Assembly: GCA_002728755.1 (NCBI GenBank)
Contig: PBVT01000020.1
Location: 1-62,535, forward strand
Direction of reading: 5' to 3'
Length of the DNA stretch: 62,535 bases
From: Myxococcales bacterium
GTDB lineage: Bacteria; Myxococcota_A; UBA9042; UBA3505
A model generated the notes under the pieces. The model was not told where the DNA came from. It worked only from the letters and a program-made list of their open reading frames with translations, and ran no database searches. Below, one piece after another: positions 17,525 through 25,705 of the stretch; within the stretch, counting starts at the first letter, position 1; every line of letters begins with the position of its first letter. Both the position numbers and the translations under genes were made by a program.

Positions 17525-18517
17525 GTGAACCTTCGTACAAATACAGACGAGTCCGTCTTTCCAGGCTTCGATCCTGAGGATTTATCCGTATTCCTCCGAC
17601 ACGCTTGGACAGACACCGAGCGACTCGAAAACAGACAACAAGCAATGCACCGACTCGAGAAGCTGGTGGAGAAGTCGTTCCAGAGTTTTGCGAAGGAGCA
17701 CCCCAAATTCTGTCTGGAAGTACACCGTGGTGCGCTTATGCCTGGCCGGGAAAATGATGGACGTGTCGATGCCGCATGGTTTGCGCTTGTTCGGAACGAA
17801 ACCCACCGGAAAGCTGCTCGCGTGGAAACAGAGAGCCGCCGCATCTTACGAAATTCGGTCGGTGGAACGGAACACCACCGCGTGCATCCCAGTATCAGTG
17901 CACGCCTGGATGCACAGGGACTATTCGTCGGCGTAAGCCTGCCAAGAGCCGCAAGCCCTGATGCACACCTTCTCCTGGAACGAATGAAATCCAAGAAAAG
18001 CCGGGCAGAATTTCTGGAGATCATGGGCTCGTTGCCTGCTCAGACCGTTTTTGGTGACGATCAAGATAGCCGTGTACCGGTTATCGCTCTTTCTCCCGGT
18101 ATCCTTAAACTTACGTTCGATGCCTTTGAGCGTGGCGTGGGCTGGTTGATGGTCGGTCGACAATTTGAACCAGAGTTGCTGCTGAGTAGCCCCTCCACCG
18201 TGGAGTTGGAGCTATCGGAACTCGTACCGGCTCTAGAATCCGTCTATGCCTTCTTTACGTTCAAACCGAACCTACGACCACCAAAGGGCAAAGGCCGTCG
18301 ACCCAAGTCTGCAAATCGCAAACCGAAAGGTCCCAAACCACTCTCTCGCCCTCCCGAGATTTCCGATCGAGTACGAGTGAAAAGTGGCATGTTCAAGGGA
18401 AAAGTTGGTACCGTACTAGAGATGCGTGATGATGCGGTACAGATCAAGGTTAAGCTCCTTCCCATCTGGGTGGCCAAAAAGGACGTCGTGGTATTACCCC
18501 CTAGAGAGGCCAACTAA
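17525..18517 (+). CDS. KOW-motif protein of unknown function
   Basis: 330 residues, GTG start with AAAAGG six bases before. Residues about 1-235 are a mixed alpha/beta domain of no recognised family (PGFDPEDLSVFLRHAWTD, CLEVHRGALMPGRENDGRVD, RVPVIALSPGILKLTFDAFER). A basic linker (KGKGRRPKSANRKPKGPK) leads to a C-terminal KOW domain (DRVRVKSGMFKGKVGTVLEM), the fold of ribosomal L24 and NusG that contacts RNA or ribosomal protein. A role in RNA or translation is a reasonable guess. It is the first gene of a plus-strand run with a lipoprotein, thrB and a CPBP protease. Confidence 0.75.
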   Translation: MNLRTNTDESVFPGFDPEDLSVFLRHAWTDTERLENRQQAMHRLEKLVEKSFQSFAKEHPKFCLEVHRGALMPGRENDGRVDAAWFALVRNETHRKAARVETESRRILRNSVGGTEHHRVHPSISARLDAQGLFVGVSLPRAASPDAHLLLERMKSKKSRAEFLEIMGSLPAQTVFGDDQDSRVPVIALSPGILKLTFDAFERGVGWLMVGRQFEPELLLSSPSTVELELSELVPALESVYAFFTFKPNLRPPKGKGRRPKSANRKPKGPKPLSRPPEISDRVRVKSGMFKGKVGTVLEMRDDAVQIKVKLLPIWVAKKDVVVLPPREAN

Positions 18518-18550
18518 GAGCTGTGCCACCGGCCCTTTCGACACACCATC

Positions 18551-19534
18551 ATGAAGCCAACACACACCAGCATCGTTTCTAACACCGCGCGGCCAGTACC
18601 CCGCAGCTGGCTATTTCTATGTGCCTGTATCGTCTTGGCTCTGGTCATGGGAGCCTGTGGCTCTAAATCGAAAAAACGGCCCCAAAAATCCGTTTCAGCG
18701 AACACAACGAACAACCCGGCCGATGTTATCACGGATGACGTGGAGGCACCTGAGCCGAAACGCACCAAACGCCAGCCACGAAAGGCAAAAGAATCGCCAA
18801 GTCGCCCTCCGAAACCGGTGCCGGCTAAGGCGAAACCTGCGGTAGACCAGCCACCGAAGACCGTCGCCGATGTGAAAGCGGAAGGCACTGCCAAAGAAGA
18901 CGTAAAAGCAGAGCCGGCAAGTCCCGCTACAGAGGAAAAGAAGACGGCTGCGGTAGAGAAAAAGTCGATCACCAAAGAAGAAAAAAAGGCAGCGGCCGAC
19001 GAGCCCGCTGCAACGAAGACCCCTCCTGCAGCAAAGAAACGGGAGCGCCCAGCTCCACCGTCTGTGCATAAGGCGAAGACTGCGCCCAAGCCTGCGGAGC
19101 GCCCCTTAGACCTGAGCCAGCTGATCGATCGAAAGCTTCTCGCTCGAACGATCGACGCGAAAACGGGACTATCCGAACTTCCTATGACCGGCCAGGACCC
19201 TTCTCCGAATTACAACCATCTACGACTTGCCCCCATCGGTTCGAAGCCTGGTCTGGGCCTCGCAATTCAGGTCTGGCGCGACAATTCCATTGGGGCTGCT
19301 CGGGTTCGCTTTCAAACCTTTCGTAAGAGTTATCCCGAGGCTTCCGATAACCGAACGGTCACAACAAATACGTTCTTCTCGCAATATGGGGATCGTATCT
19401 ATGTGGGCTATCTTGTGACGCGCGCCAAGGTAAATATCGTGGTGTCTTGTACGACCGAACTTTGTACACCCGACTCTATCGTAAAGGTGGCATTGAGCCT
19501 GAAGGAACGTCTCCAGAAGGCCGTCGCCTGGTAG
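18551..19534 (+). CDS. Lipoprotein with long Lys/Pro/Ala-rich linker
   Basis: 327 residues. A long n-region (about 20 residues) precedes a hydrophobic stretch ending in MGACGS (Cys about 36), a lipobox. Residues about 40-190 are low complexity, rich in Lys, Ala, Pro and Glu, as in proteins that span the periplasm or peptidoglycan. Residues about 195-327 form the only folded domain (LAPIGSKPGLGLAIQVWRD, NRTVTTNTFFSQYGDRIYVG, VVSCTTELCTPDSIVKVAL) with two Cys that may pair. No known family. The ATG of thrB lies 18 bases after its stop. Confidence 0.75.
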   Translation: MKPTHTSIVSNTARPVPRSWLFLCACIVLALVMGACGSKSKKRPQKSVSANTTNNPADVITDDVEAPEPKRTKRQPRKAKESPSRPPKPVPAKAKPAVDQPPKTVADVKAEGTAKEDVKAEPASPATEEKKTAAVEKKSITKEEKKAAADEPAATKTPPAAKKRERPAPPSVHKAKTAPKPAERPLDLSQLIDRKLLARTIDAKTGLSELPMTGQDPSPNYNHLRLAPIGSKPGLGLAIQVWRDNSIGAARVRFQTFRKSYPEASDNRTVTTNTFFSQYGDRIYVGYLVTRAKVNIVVSCTTELCTPDSIVKVALSLKERLQKAVAW

Positions 19535-19552
19535 AAAGAACATCGATCTGTG

Positions 19553-20491
19553 ATGAAGGCTACCGTATACGCACCCGCAACACTTTCGAACCTGGGTCCG
19601 GGCTTCGATGTTTTGGGGATGGCCCTCGACATCCCGCTGGACTCGGTAACAGCAAGTCTTGGTGGAACCGGGATTCGAGTTATCCCTGCCGGCCCCTATG
19701 GGAGCCGTGTACCCGTAGAGCCGGAACGGAACGTGGCTGCATTTACGGCCCAACGGGTACTTAAAGCATTAAACAGAACAGACGGTCTGGAATTACGAGT
19801 GGAAAAACAGATTCCGCCCGGATCCGGCCTGGGTAGTAGTGCGGCCAGCGCTGTCGCTGGAGCTGTTGCGACCCTTCGGGCGTGCGGTGGTGATATATCG
19901 GCGCAGGAACTTCTGGCCATCTGTGGTCAGGCGGAGGCGTTGACCTCGGGAACCGCTCATCTTGATAATGTGGCTCCCGCCCTTCTGGGCGGTCTTGTCG
20001 GAGTCGTTGGGACCGATCCCCCCCAGATCGAACGGCTCGAACTACCGACGGACTGGCGCTTTGCCGTCATACTTCCCCATGTAGAAGTTCGAACGGAGGA
20101 CGCGCGAAGAGTATTGCCTGACACTGTTCCACTGTCCGATGCGGTGCAAAATCTGCGGCATCTAACCGCTCTTCTGGCCGCGGTTGGTCGCCAGGACCTA
20201 CAAACATTTGCGACCAACCTCGAAGATCATCTCGCAATCCCATACCGAGCCCCTCTTCTTCCATTCTACGAGGCCTGTGCCCTTGCCGCGCAGAAAGCCG
20301 GTGCTATCAAATTGCAGGTCTCGGGTTCGGGCCCTGCACTATTTGCCCCTTGTGCCAATCCGGAACAGGCCCAGGCGGTCTGTACTGCTGTCGAAGAAGC
20401 ATTGGTCGCCTGGCATATCGACGCTACGACCTACGTGTGTAAAGCCTCCTCAAGCGGCGCTCTGGGGCGGTCCGAGGTAAGCGCGCAATGA
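19553..20491 (+). CDS. thrB: Homoserine kinase
   Basis: 312 residues, ATG 19553 (a GTG codon directly before is a less likely start). GHMP kinase features: N-terminal VYAPATLSNLGPGFDVLG, the ATP-binding loop PPGSGLGSSAASAVAGAVA, and the C-terminal motif QVSGSGPALFA. It phosphorylates L-homoserine with ATP in threonine synthesis. No other threonine genes (thrA, thrC) are nearby; instead it sits between a lipoprotein and an intramembrane protease, so its placement is probably historical. The stop overlaps the next start as ATGA. Confidence 0.93.
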   Translation: MKATVYAPATLSNLGPGFDVLGMALDIPLDSVTASLGGTGIRVIPAGPYGSRVPVEPERNVAAFTAQRVLKALNRTDGLELRVEKQIPPGSGLGSSAASAVAGAVATLRACGGDISAQELLAICGQAEALTSGTAHLDNVAPALLGGLVGVVGTDPPQIERLELPTDWRFAVILPHVEVRTEDARRVLPDTVPLSDAVQNLRHLTALLAAVGRQDLQTFATNLEDHLAIPYRAPLLPFYEACALAAQKAGAIKLQVSGSGPALFAPCANPEQAQAVCTAVEEALVAWHIDATTYVCKASSSGALGRSEVSAQ

Positions 20492-21561
20492 CGACGCCTA
20501 CTGCATCAACACGAGCATGGCGTATTTCTATTCTGGGCACGGTCCTGGTTGCATTGATTCTCACGATGGTGCACATGGGCGTGTCTGGGGCCATCGTAAA
20601 CACAGCCAGTGCACTGGTCATGATCGTCCTCCCATGGGCGCTTGATCCCCGCGAACCCGGTCCCAGATTCACACTACGATTACGACAAGATCTCGGGCTG
20701 TTATTCCTTTGCTGGGTCGTGATCTTTCCGCCATTCGTGCTGGGCTTTCATGGATGGCATCAATTCGTAACTACGCCCGCGCCCAGCCCCGTCTTTTCTG
20801 TGGACCGAATTAAACAGTTCAATCCGGACCTCGCTCTTCACGGCTGGCAACCTCTAACGACCCGTACCAGCAAAACCGAAGAGGTCCGAGTCTGGGATGG
20901 AGGAAAAAACCTCTTCGTATATAAACCCTCCTCTTCTGGAACCGCCGAGCTGGGGCTCTCTATCGATGCCCCGTCGCCCCTGGAGGACCGCCTGAAGTAT
21001 TACGTGGTGAAAGATCCGAAAACGTTTCTTCCCCAACCCATCCCCAAACCACCAATAGAAACCATCGCACTGAAGCCAGGTGACGCCTACCTGATCGATG
21101 TCCAGGGCCTATCCTCTCTTCGACTGGAAAATCAGGGTTCCGAAAGCATCGTTATACAAAGTGGCCTGAAAAGTTGGCCATTGAAAGCCGGCGAGTCCAA
21201 AGAGGTGCCGAGAGATCTATGGTGGATCCCCTTATTTCTGATCGTCCATATCCTCGCTGTTGCGTTACCCGAAGAATATTTTTTCCGTGGGTTCATACAA
21301 AAGAAGCTAACCCCTCACCTAGGGACAATTCGTGTCCCAGGGATTCGACTCGAGTTCTCCTGGGCCGTTGTCGTAGCCGCGGGCCTCTTTGCCCTTGTAC
21401 ATCTCGCGACAATCCCATCACCGACCCGGTTGTCCGTGTTTTTTGCAGGAATTCTCTTCGGTATTTTGTATGAACGTACGGACTCGTTGACCGTACCAAT
21501 TCTACTCCATGCCACCAGTAATCTACTGCTCAGCTTATGCCAGGGCATATGGTTCGGTTGA
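20488..21561 (+). CDS. CPBP-family intramembrane glutamic protease with extra soluble domain
   Basis: 357 residues. Three N-terminal membrane segments lead to a soluble region of about 145 residues (about 95-240), then the CPBP core. Active-site motifs are present: EEYFFRGF (paired Glu and Arg), LFALVHLA (His) and LLHATSN (His/Asn). CPBP (Abi) proteases cut or process membrane substrates. In Myxococcota some members act as myxosortases on MYXO-CTERM tails, but no such tail is seen on proteins in this window, so that role is only possible. The inserted domain resembles a beta-sandwich (ALKPGDAYLIDVQGLSSLRL) and is not part of the usual family. Coupled to thrB by an ATGA overlap. Confidence 0.85.
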   Translation: MTTPTASTRAWRISILGTVLVALILTMVHMGVSGAIVNTASALVMIVLPWALDPREPGPRFTLRLRQDLGLLFLCWVVIFPPFVLGFHGWHQFVTTPAPSPVFSVDRIKQFNPDLALHGWQPLTTRTSKTEEVRVWDGGKNLFVYKPSSSGTAELGLSIDAPSPLEDRLKYYVVKDPKTFLPQPIPKPPIETIALKPGDAYLIDVQGLSSLRLENQGSESIVIQSGLKSWPLKAGESKEVPRDLWWIPLFLIVHILAVALPEEYFFRGFIQKKLTPHLGTIRVPGIRLEFSWAVVVAAGLFALVHLATIPSPTRLSVFFAGILFGILYERTDSLTVPILLHATSNLLLSLCQGIWFG

Positions 21562-21710
21562 AAAATGTTAGAGGATTGTTGAGATCCAAAAGCCCCCTGT
21601 GATACACGGTGTTGATTCGGCCGATTGATGGCGTCCAGCGCGCTTTTTCTACAGGTTCTTGCTACCTTGTTGGCGCTCAACACGAACGACCAACAACCCG
21701 GGAGTCCCCA

Positions 21711-23231
21711 ATGCATCTTCAGAGTATCCATAAAAGCACCATGTTAGCCTTAATGGCTGGCCTGCTTTTCGTGCTGGGTACTCCGGGTGCGCAGGGACAG
21801 GCAAGCTCAAGTAAGTGGAGGAGTTACCACTTCTCACCCCAGGCGGGGATCGGTGTTCCCGAAACAAGCGCGGAACGTATGGGTATCTACGTAAAGACGT
21901 TGTTATCCATCGACGACCGCTTCGAGTTCGTCGAGCGTATGGAGATGGAGGGCAAGATAAAGAAAATGCCCGAACAGCCCAAGGCTCTGGTGCAATTGCC
22001 AAAAGATAAGAAGGTCGAGAAAGCCAACCGACTGGTTTGGAAGGGCCGTGAGTTCCGCCACAAAAACAATCTCCCGAGATCCGCTCGCCTGCTGAAACGA
22101 GCCATCGCAATATACAGCAAGCGATTCATGCATATGGAAGATTTCTCGACCATGACAGAAGCGCTCTATGAAGCGGCTCTGACCTTCCATCGGTCCAAGG
22201 CTAAGAACGACACCGCATATATTCTGACTCGTTTATTTATTTTGAAACCAGATTGGATCTTTGACCGCCGCCAGGTGGACTCAGAGTTCATGGAGCTTGC
22301 CGAGACGGTTCGAGCCAAGACCCAGAAGAAGAAAGGCGGAACAATGTTCATCCGTACGAAGCCGAAAGGTGCGACGGTATATGTGGACGGGGTCGATATG
22401 GGCCCGTCACCGCTCACCCTGGACATCCCTGTAGCTGGCCCACATTTCGTTGTTGTGAAAAAGGACGACTACTACCCCGCAGGACAATTAGTTCGGATGC
22501 CTCGGGCCGGTCGCAAGAAACATGTGAATATCCGCATGCGCGCAATACGAAAGGCCAAGAAGAAGAAAGCTCCACGGCTGGTCTCAGAGAAAGAAATCGA
22601 AGGTATCCTCGCCAAAGGGCGATTCGGAACACGAGCGTTCCGGCAATTAAAGACTTTTGCAGGGCAGGGCAATGCCGATGTTCTGATTATTACGCATGTC
22701 GGTTCGACTGGAGAACAGCTGGTTTACACACCATTCGTCTACTCCGTGAAATACAACCGCCTGGTTCGTGTGCGTCCTGTAAAGGTTCAGATCAACCTGG
22801 CAAATATGCAGGTGGAACTACTGCCAATTCCGGATCGTATCGCGACTGCAGTAAAAAGAGTCCGCGCACGGCCTGCCGTCGTGGGTCAACCGCGTGCATG
22901 GCGTAGAAAGCCCAAATACAAGCCCAAACCCAAGCCAATCCCCAAGCCTCCGCCCGTAGTCGTAGTCCCGACGCCACCGCCGAAGCCGGTCGAACCGGTC
23001 AAGCCCGTCGAAGTGGTTAAAGCGCCGCCAAAGCCGGTACCGACGCCAACGACATTTGCGACACCAGGAGAAAGCTCGGTTGGCCTGGGTAGCTCGCTAT
23101 TTGCCCCCGATTCCATACTTCGAAAGTGGTGGTTTTGGACCGCAACAGCCGTCGTTGTTGGTGGTGCCGTAACTACAGTCATGTTGACCAGTGGAGGTGG
23201 CGACACCTTCAAGGCGAATGTCCAATGGTAG
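21711..23231 (+). CDS. PEGA-domain envelope protein with C-terminal membrane anchor
   Basis: 506 residues from ATG 21711, with GGGAG about 6 bases before; the frame is open upstream to 21609 without a ribosome site. A signal peptide (LALMAGLLFVLGTPGAQG) precedes a helical region with TPR-like character (EFRHKNNLPRSARLLKRAIAI). A PEGA domain at about 210-275 (GATVYVDGVDMGPSPLTLDIP) follows, then a middle domain, a Pro/Lys/Val-rich linker (about 400-450) and a single membrane helix (WWFWTATAVVVGGAVTTVML). PEGA domains are wall- or surface-associated. It overlaps the next lipoprotein gene by seven bases, so the two products may act together. Confidence 0.82.
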   Translation: MHLQSIHKSTMLALMAGLLFVLGTPGAQGQASSSKWRSYHFSPQAGIGVPETSAERMGIYVKTLLSIDDRFEFVERMEMEGKIKKMPEQPKALVQLPKDKKVEKANRLVWKGREFRHKNNLPRSARLLKRAIAIYSKRFMHMEDFSTMTEALYEAALTFHRSKAKNDTAYILTRLFILKPDWIFDRRQVDSEFMELAETVRAKTQKKKGGTMFIRTKPKGATVYVDGVDMGPSPLTLDIPVAGPHFVVVKKDDYYPAGQLVRMPRAGRKKHVNIRMRAIRKAKKKKAPRLVSEKEIEGILAKGRFGTRAFRQLKTFAGQGNADVLIITHVGSTGEQLVYTPFVYSVKYNRLVRVRPVKVQINLANMQVELLPIPDRIATAVKRVRARPAVVGQPRAWRRKPKYKPKPKPIPKPPPVVVVPTPPPKPVEPVKPVEVVKAPPKPVPTPTTFATPGESSVGLGSSLFAPDSILRKWWFWTATAVVVGGAVTTVMLTSGGGDTFKANVQW

Positions 23232-24823
23232 TCAAACGAATGCTCATAACACGCCTTTTCGCTGCATTATTGATGGTCGGCACACTGGTCTCCTGCGGTG
23301 GTGGAGATGAGCTGTTGAAGCTCAACCTTGTGCTCTACACCCCACCCAGTGGCCCTAACCCCTACGAGGGTGTCGATTGGCTACGAATTACGGCGCGTGA
23401 TGCCAATAATAAAGAGCTGGTCTACGATTACGTTCCGTTGAGCTACGGTGCAGCTCAGCTGAAGGGAATCCCTTATGGAACTCGACAGATTGTAGTTGAG
23501 GGACACCCCACGCGACCCAACACACAAGAGCCCTATCCTGAGGTCATCTTGAGCCGTGGTGGAACACCGCTCGTCAGCATGTCGACTGGTAGCGCCGAGG
23601 TCTACGCACCCGTATACATGATTCCATCCAATACCTTTGTCCAAACGGCCAAGGCCCCCCTCGCAGCAGGCCCCGGTGCCTTTGCCACTGGTATGTCTCT
23701 GGCTCGAGTAGGAATGACTGTCACCAAGCTGGACGATGGCAATGTGGTCATCGCTGGTGGTGCATTTCTGTCGGAATCTACCGGATCCTTTGAATATGCG
23801 ACCGACCTGAATCCGGGTACGTTCCGCGATTCCGTGGAAATCTACGATGTTAAGGACGGCACATTCACGAATACGAGTACGGATTCCTTCAAGAAATTGA
23901 CCCACGCTCGCGCCTATCATGCGTCTGTTACCCTTACAGATGGCCGCATCGCATTCCTGGGTGGACTCACCAGCATCAACGGGCAGATTACGGCTGTAAA
24001 AACCGTCGAAGTCCTGGACCCGAGCACCGGCAATATCCAATATATGCCGCATCTTGATCTGGATATGCCTCGTGCGTACCACACCGTTACGCCCATTCCC
24101 GGTAATACCGGCCGCTACTTGATTGTTGGTGGTCTCGATAACGCTTCCGGCAACTGGGCCATCTGGTCTGAGCTCAATGGTATCGAAGGCACTGGCAACC
24201 TGCTTACTCCACGATATGCTCATACCGCGACGGCTGTGCCGGGTTCGAATCTGGTCATTATCACAGGCGGTGAAAACGCAAATGGTATGGCCGGTAGTAT
24301 GGAAATATTCAATGGTGCGGCAAACACCTTCGAAAGCCAGGCTATCGCGCTACCCTATGCACGCTCCTTCCATACGGCGAGTTATGTACCCCAACGCGGG
24401 TTCATCTATCTTGCCGGTGGTTTCGGTGACTATAACCATACAACTCTGGTTGGTGCGGTGGATGTCTTCCATGTTCCAACACGCCAATACCAGGCAACAG
24501 GCTTTGCGGTGTCCAACCCCCGAGCAGTGCATACAGCCGTTGTTATGGAAGACAATCGAGTCTTGCTCTCTGGTGGTATGACCCTGGCGAATGGAAACTA
24601 CACACCGACAGCGACCAGCGAGATGATATTCGAACATCTCGACGCAACCGGGCAGAATCTAACCATCATGATCGGAGATGCTGCGAATATGCCAACCAGC
24701 CGCTTCCTTCATCATGGTATTGCTTTGGATACAGGGCTCGCTCTTCTCGTGGGAGGGGCCACATCATCCAACGCTGGCGTTGGTTATTCCGGTCCGCTAC
24801 CAGGCCTGATTTATAATCGGTAG
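23225..24823 (+). CDS. Kelch-like beta-propeller lipoprotein
   Basis: 532 residues from ATG 23225 (ATG 23240 is possible). The lipobox LVSC is followed by a Gly/Asp linker. Residues about 30-130 are a beta domain (DWLRITARDANNKELVYDYV). From about 160 onward kelch-type blades recur, each with a DG.V.I.GG turn followed by S.E.YD or related strands (DGNVVIAGGAF, DGRIAFLGGL, RGFIYLAGGF, DNRVLLSGGM, ALLVGGA), six or seven in all. This is a galactose-oxidase-like fold without copper ligands that I can recognise, so a binding role is more likely than catalysis. It is translated in overlap with the PEGA protein. Confidence 0.82.
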   Translation: MVVKRMLITRLFAALLMVGTLVSCGGGDELLKLNLVLYTPPSGPNPYEGVDWLRITARDANNKELVYDYVPLSYGAAQLKGIPYGTRQIVVEGHPTRPNTQEPYPEVILSRGGTPLVSMSTGSAEVYAPVYMIPSNTFVQTAKAPLAAGPGAFATGMSLARVGMTVTKLDDGNVVIAGGAFLSESTGSFEYATDLNPGTFRDSVEIYDVKDGTFTNTSTDSFKKLTHARAYHASVTLTDGRIAFLGGLTSINGQITAVKTVEVLDPSTGNIQYMPHLDLDMPRAYHTVTPIPGNTGRYLIVGGLDNASGNWAIWSELNGIEGTGNLLTPRYAHTATAVPGSNLVIITGGENANGMAGSMEIFNGAANTFESQAIALPYARSFHTASYVPQRGFIYLAGGFGDYNHTTLVGAVDVFHVPTRQYQATGFAVSNPRAVHTAVVMEDNRVLLSGGMTLANGNYTPTATSEMIFEHLDATGQNLTIMIGDAANMPTSRFLHHGIALDTGLALLVGGATSSNAGVGYSGPLPGLIYNR

Positions 24824-24852
24824 ATTCGTCATACGGCCTACGTGGGGAGGGC

Positions 24853-25200
24853 ATGAGAGAGGACAAAAATACCGAGAATGGCGAGAACGTAGAAAATTTA
24901 CCTCGACGCTTCTGGACCATTGCGGTCGCCCGGCTTGCCTACCAACAAGAACAATATGACTTTGCATTGAAAGTCGTTGCTTCCCTCATTCGAAAAGCGC
25001 GTGGGGCTCCCCGAGCACGTCTGACTAAGCTCAAGAAAGAGATTCGGGCAGCACGTAAAACAGCCCAGACTCTCGCCAGGAACAAACGGATCATCTCCAG
25101 GCTGGAGGAGTTACTGACTCGCGTACAAGCGGTTCGACTGGAGCGCGCAAGCCTGGTGAGCGAAACGAGCAACATGCAAAATCGTGAGGACCGAACATGA
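24853..25200 (+). CDS. Small basic helical protein
   Basis: 115 residues after a strong GGGGAGGGC ribosome site. It is mostly helical and rich in Arg/Lys, with a probable coiled coil over about 55-100 (LTKLKKEIRAARKTAQTLAR, RLEELLTRVQAVRLERA). No family recognised. Its TGA overlaps the ATG of aroQ, so it is a real, coupled gene. Role unknown. Confidence 0.65.
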   Translation: MREDKNTENGENVENLPRRFWTIAVARLAYQQEQYDFALKVVASLIRKARGAPRARLTKLKKEIRAARKTAQTLARNKRIISRLEELLTRVQAVRLERASLVSETSNMQNREDRT

Positions 25201-25658
25201 ACATCACGGTACTACACGGACCGAACCTCAACCTACTCGGTGTGCGGGAGCCTGAAATCTACGGAACGGATACCCTACCGGCCATCAACGCTTCCATTGA
25301 GAAGTTCGCCGACGAATTCGGACATACGGTCACAATCGAACAACATAATGGTGAAGGGGGGCTGGTCGACGCGATTCAACGCGCGCGGCTAACGTCCGAG
25401 GGGATCGTTATCAATCCCGCGGGATATACGCACACCTCGGTAGCGATTCGAGACGCCCTGTTGGCTACCGGTGTCCCAACCGTTGAAGTTCATCTAAGTG
25501 TACCCGAAGCACGGGAAGAATTTCGACAGATCAGCCTGATCAGCGATATCGTTATCGGGCGAATCAGCGGTTTTGGAGGGGATGGCTATCTCCTCGCCCT
25601 GCAGGGACTTATCCGCCATATCGAGGAGATGCAGGCTGACGATTCGTCCGGGTCGTAA
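25197..25658 (+). CDS. aroQ: Type II 3-dehydroquinate dehydratase
   Basis: 153 residues, normal length. The N-terminal HGPNLNLLGVREPEIYG contains the catalytic Tyr, EQHNGEGGLVDAIQRA the Asn/Glu region, VINPAGYTHTSVAIRDAL the substrate loop and VEVHLSV the catalytic His. It removes water from 3-dehydroquinate in the shikimate pathway; type II enzymes are dodecamers. It is coupled to the small helical protein upstream by ATGA. Confidence 0.95.
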   Translation: MNITVLHGPNLNLLGVREPEIYGTDTLPAINASIEKFADEFGHTVTIEQHNGEGGLVDAIQRARLTSEGIVINPAGYTHTSVAIRDALLATGVPTVEVHLSVPEAREEFRQISLISDIVIGRISGFGGDGYLLALQGLIRHIEEMQADDSSGS

Positions 25659-25705
25659 TTAAAGGTTCATATTCCAGCGAACATCGCACACCACGAGGGG
25701 ACTCA

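Noticed and set aside
23381-24223. Long minus-strand frame of 280 codons inside the kelch-like lipoprotein gene
   Set aside because: No ribosome site or known motif, and the plus frame gives a clear propeller.
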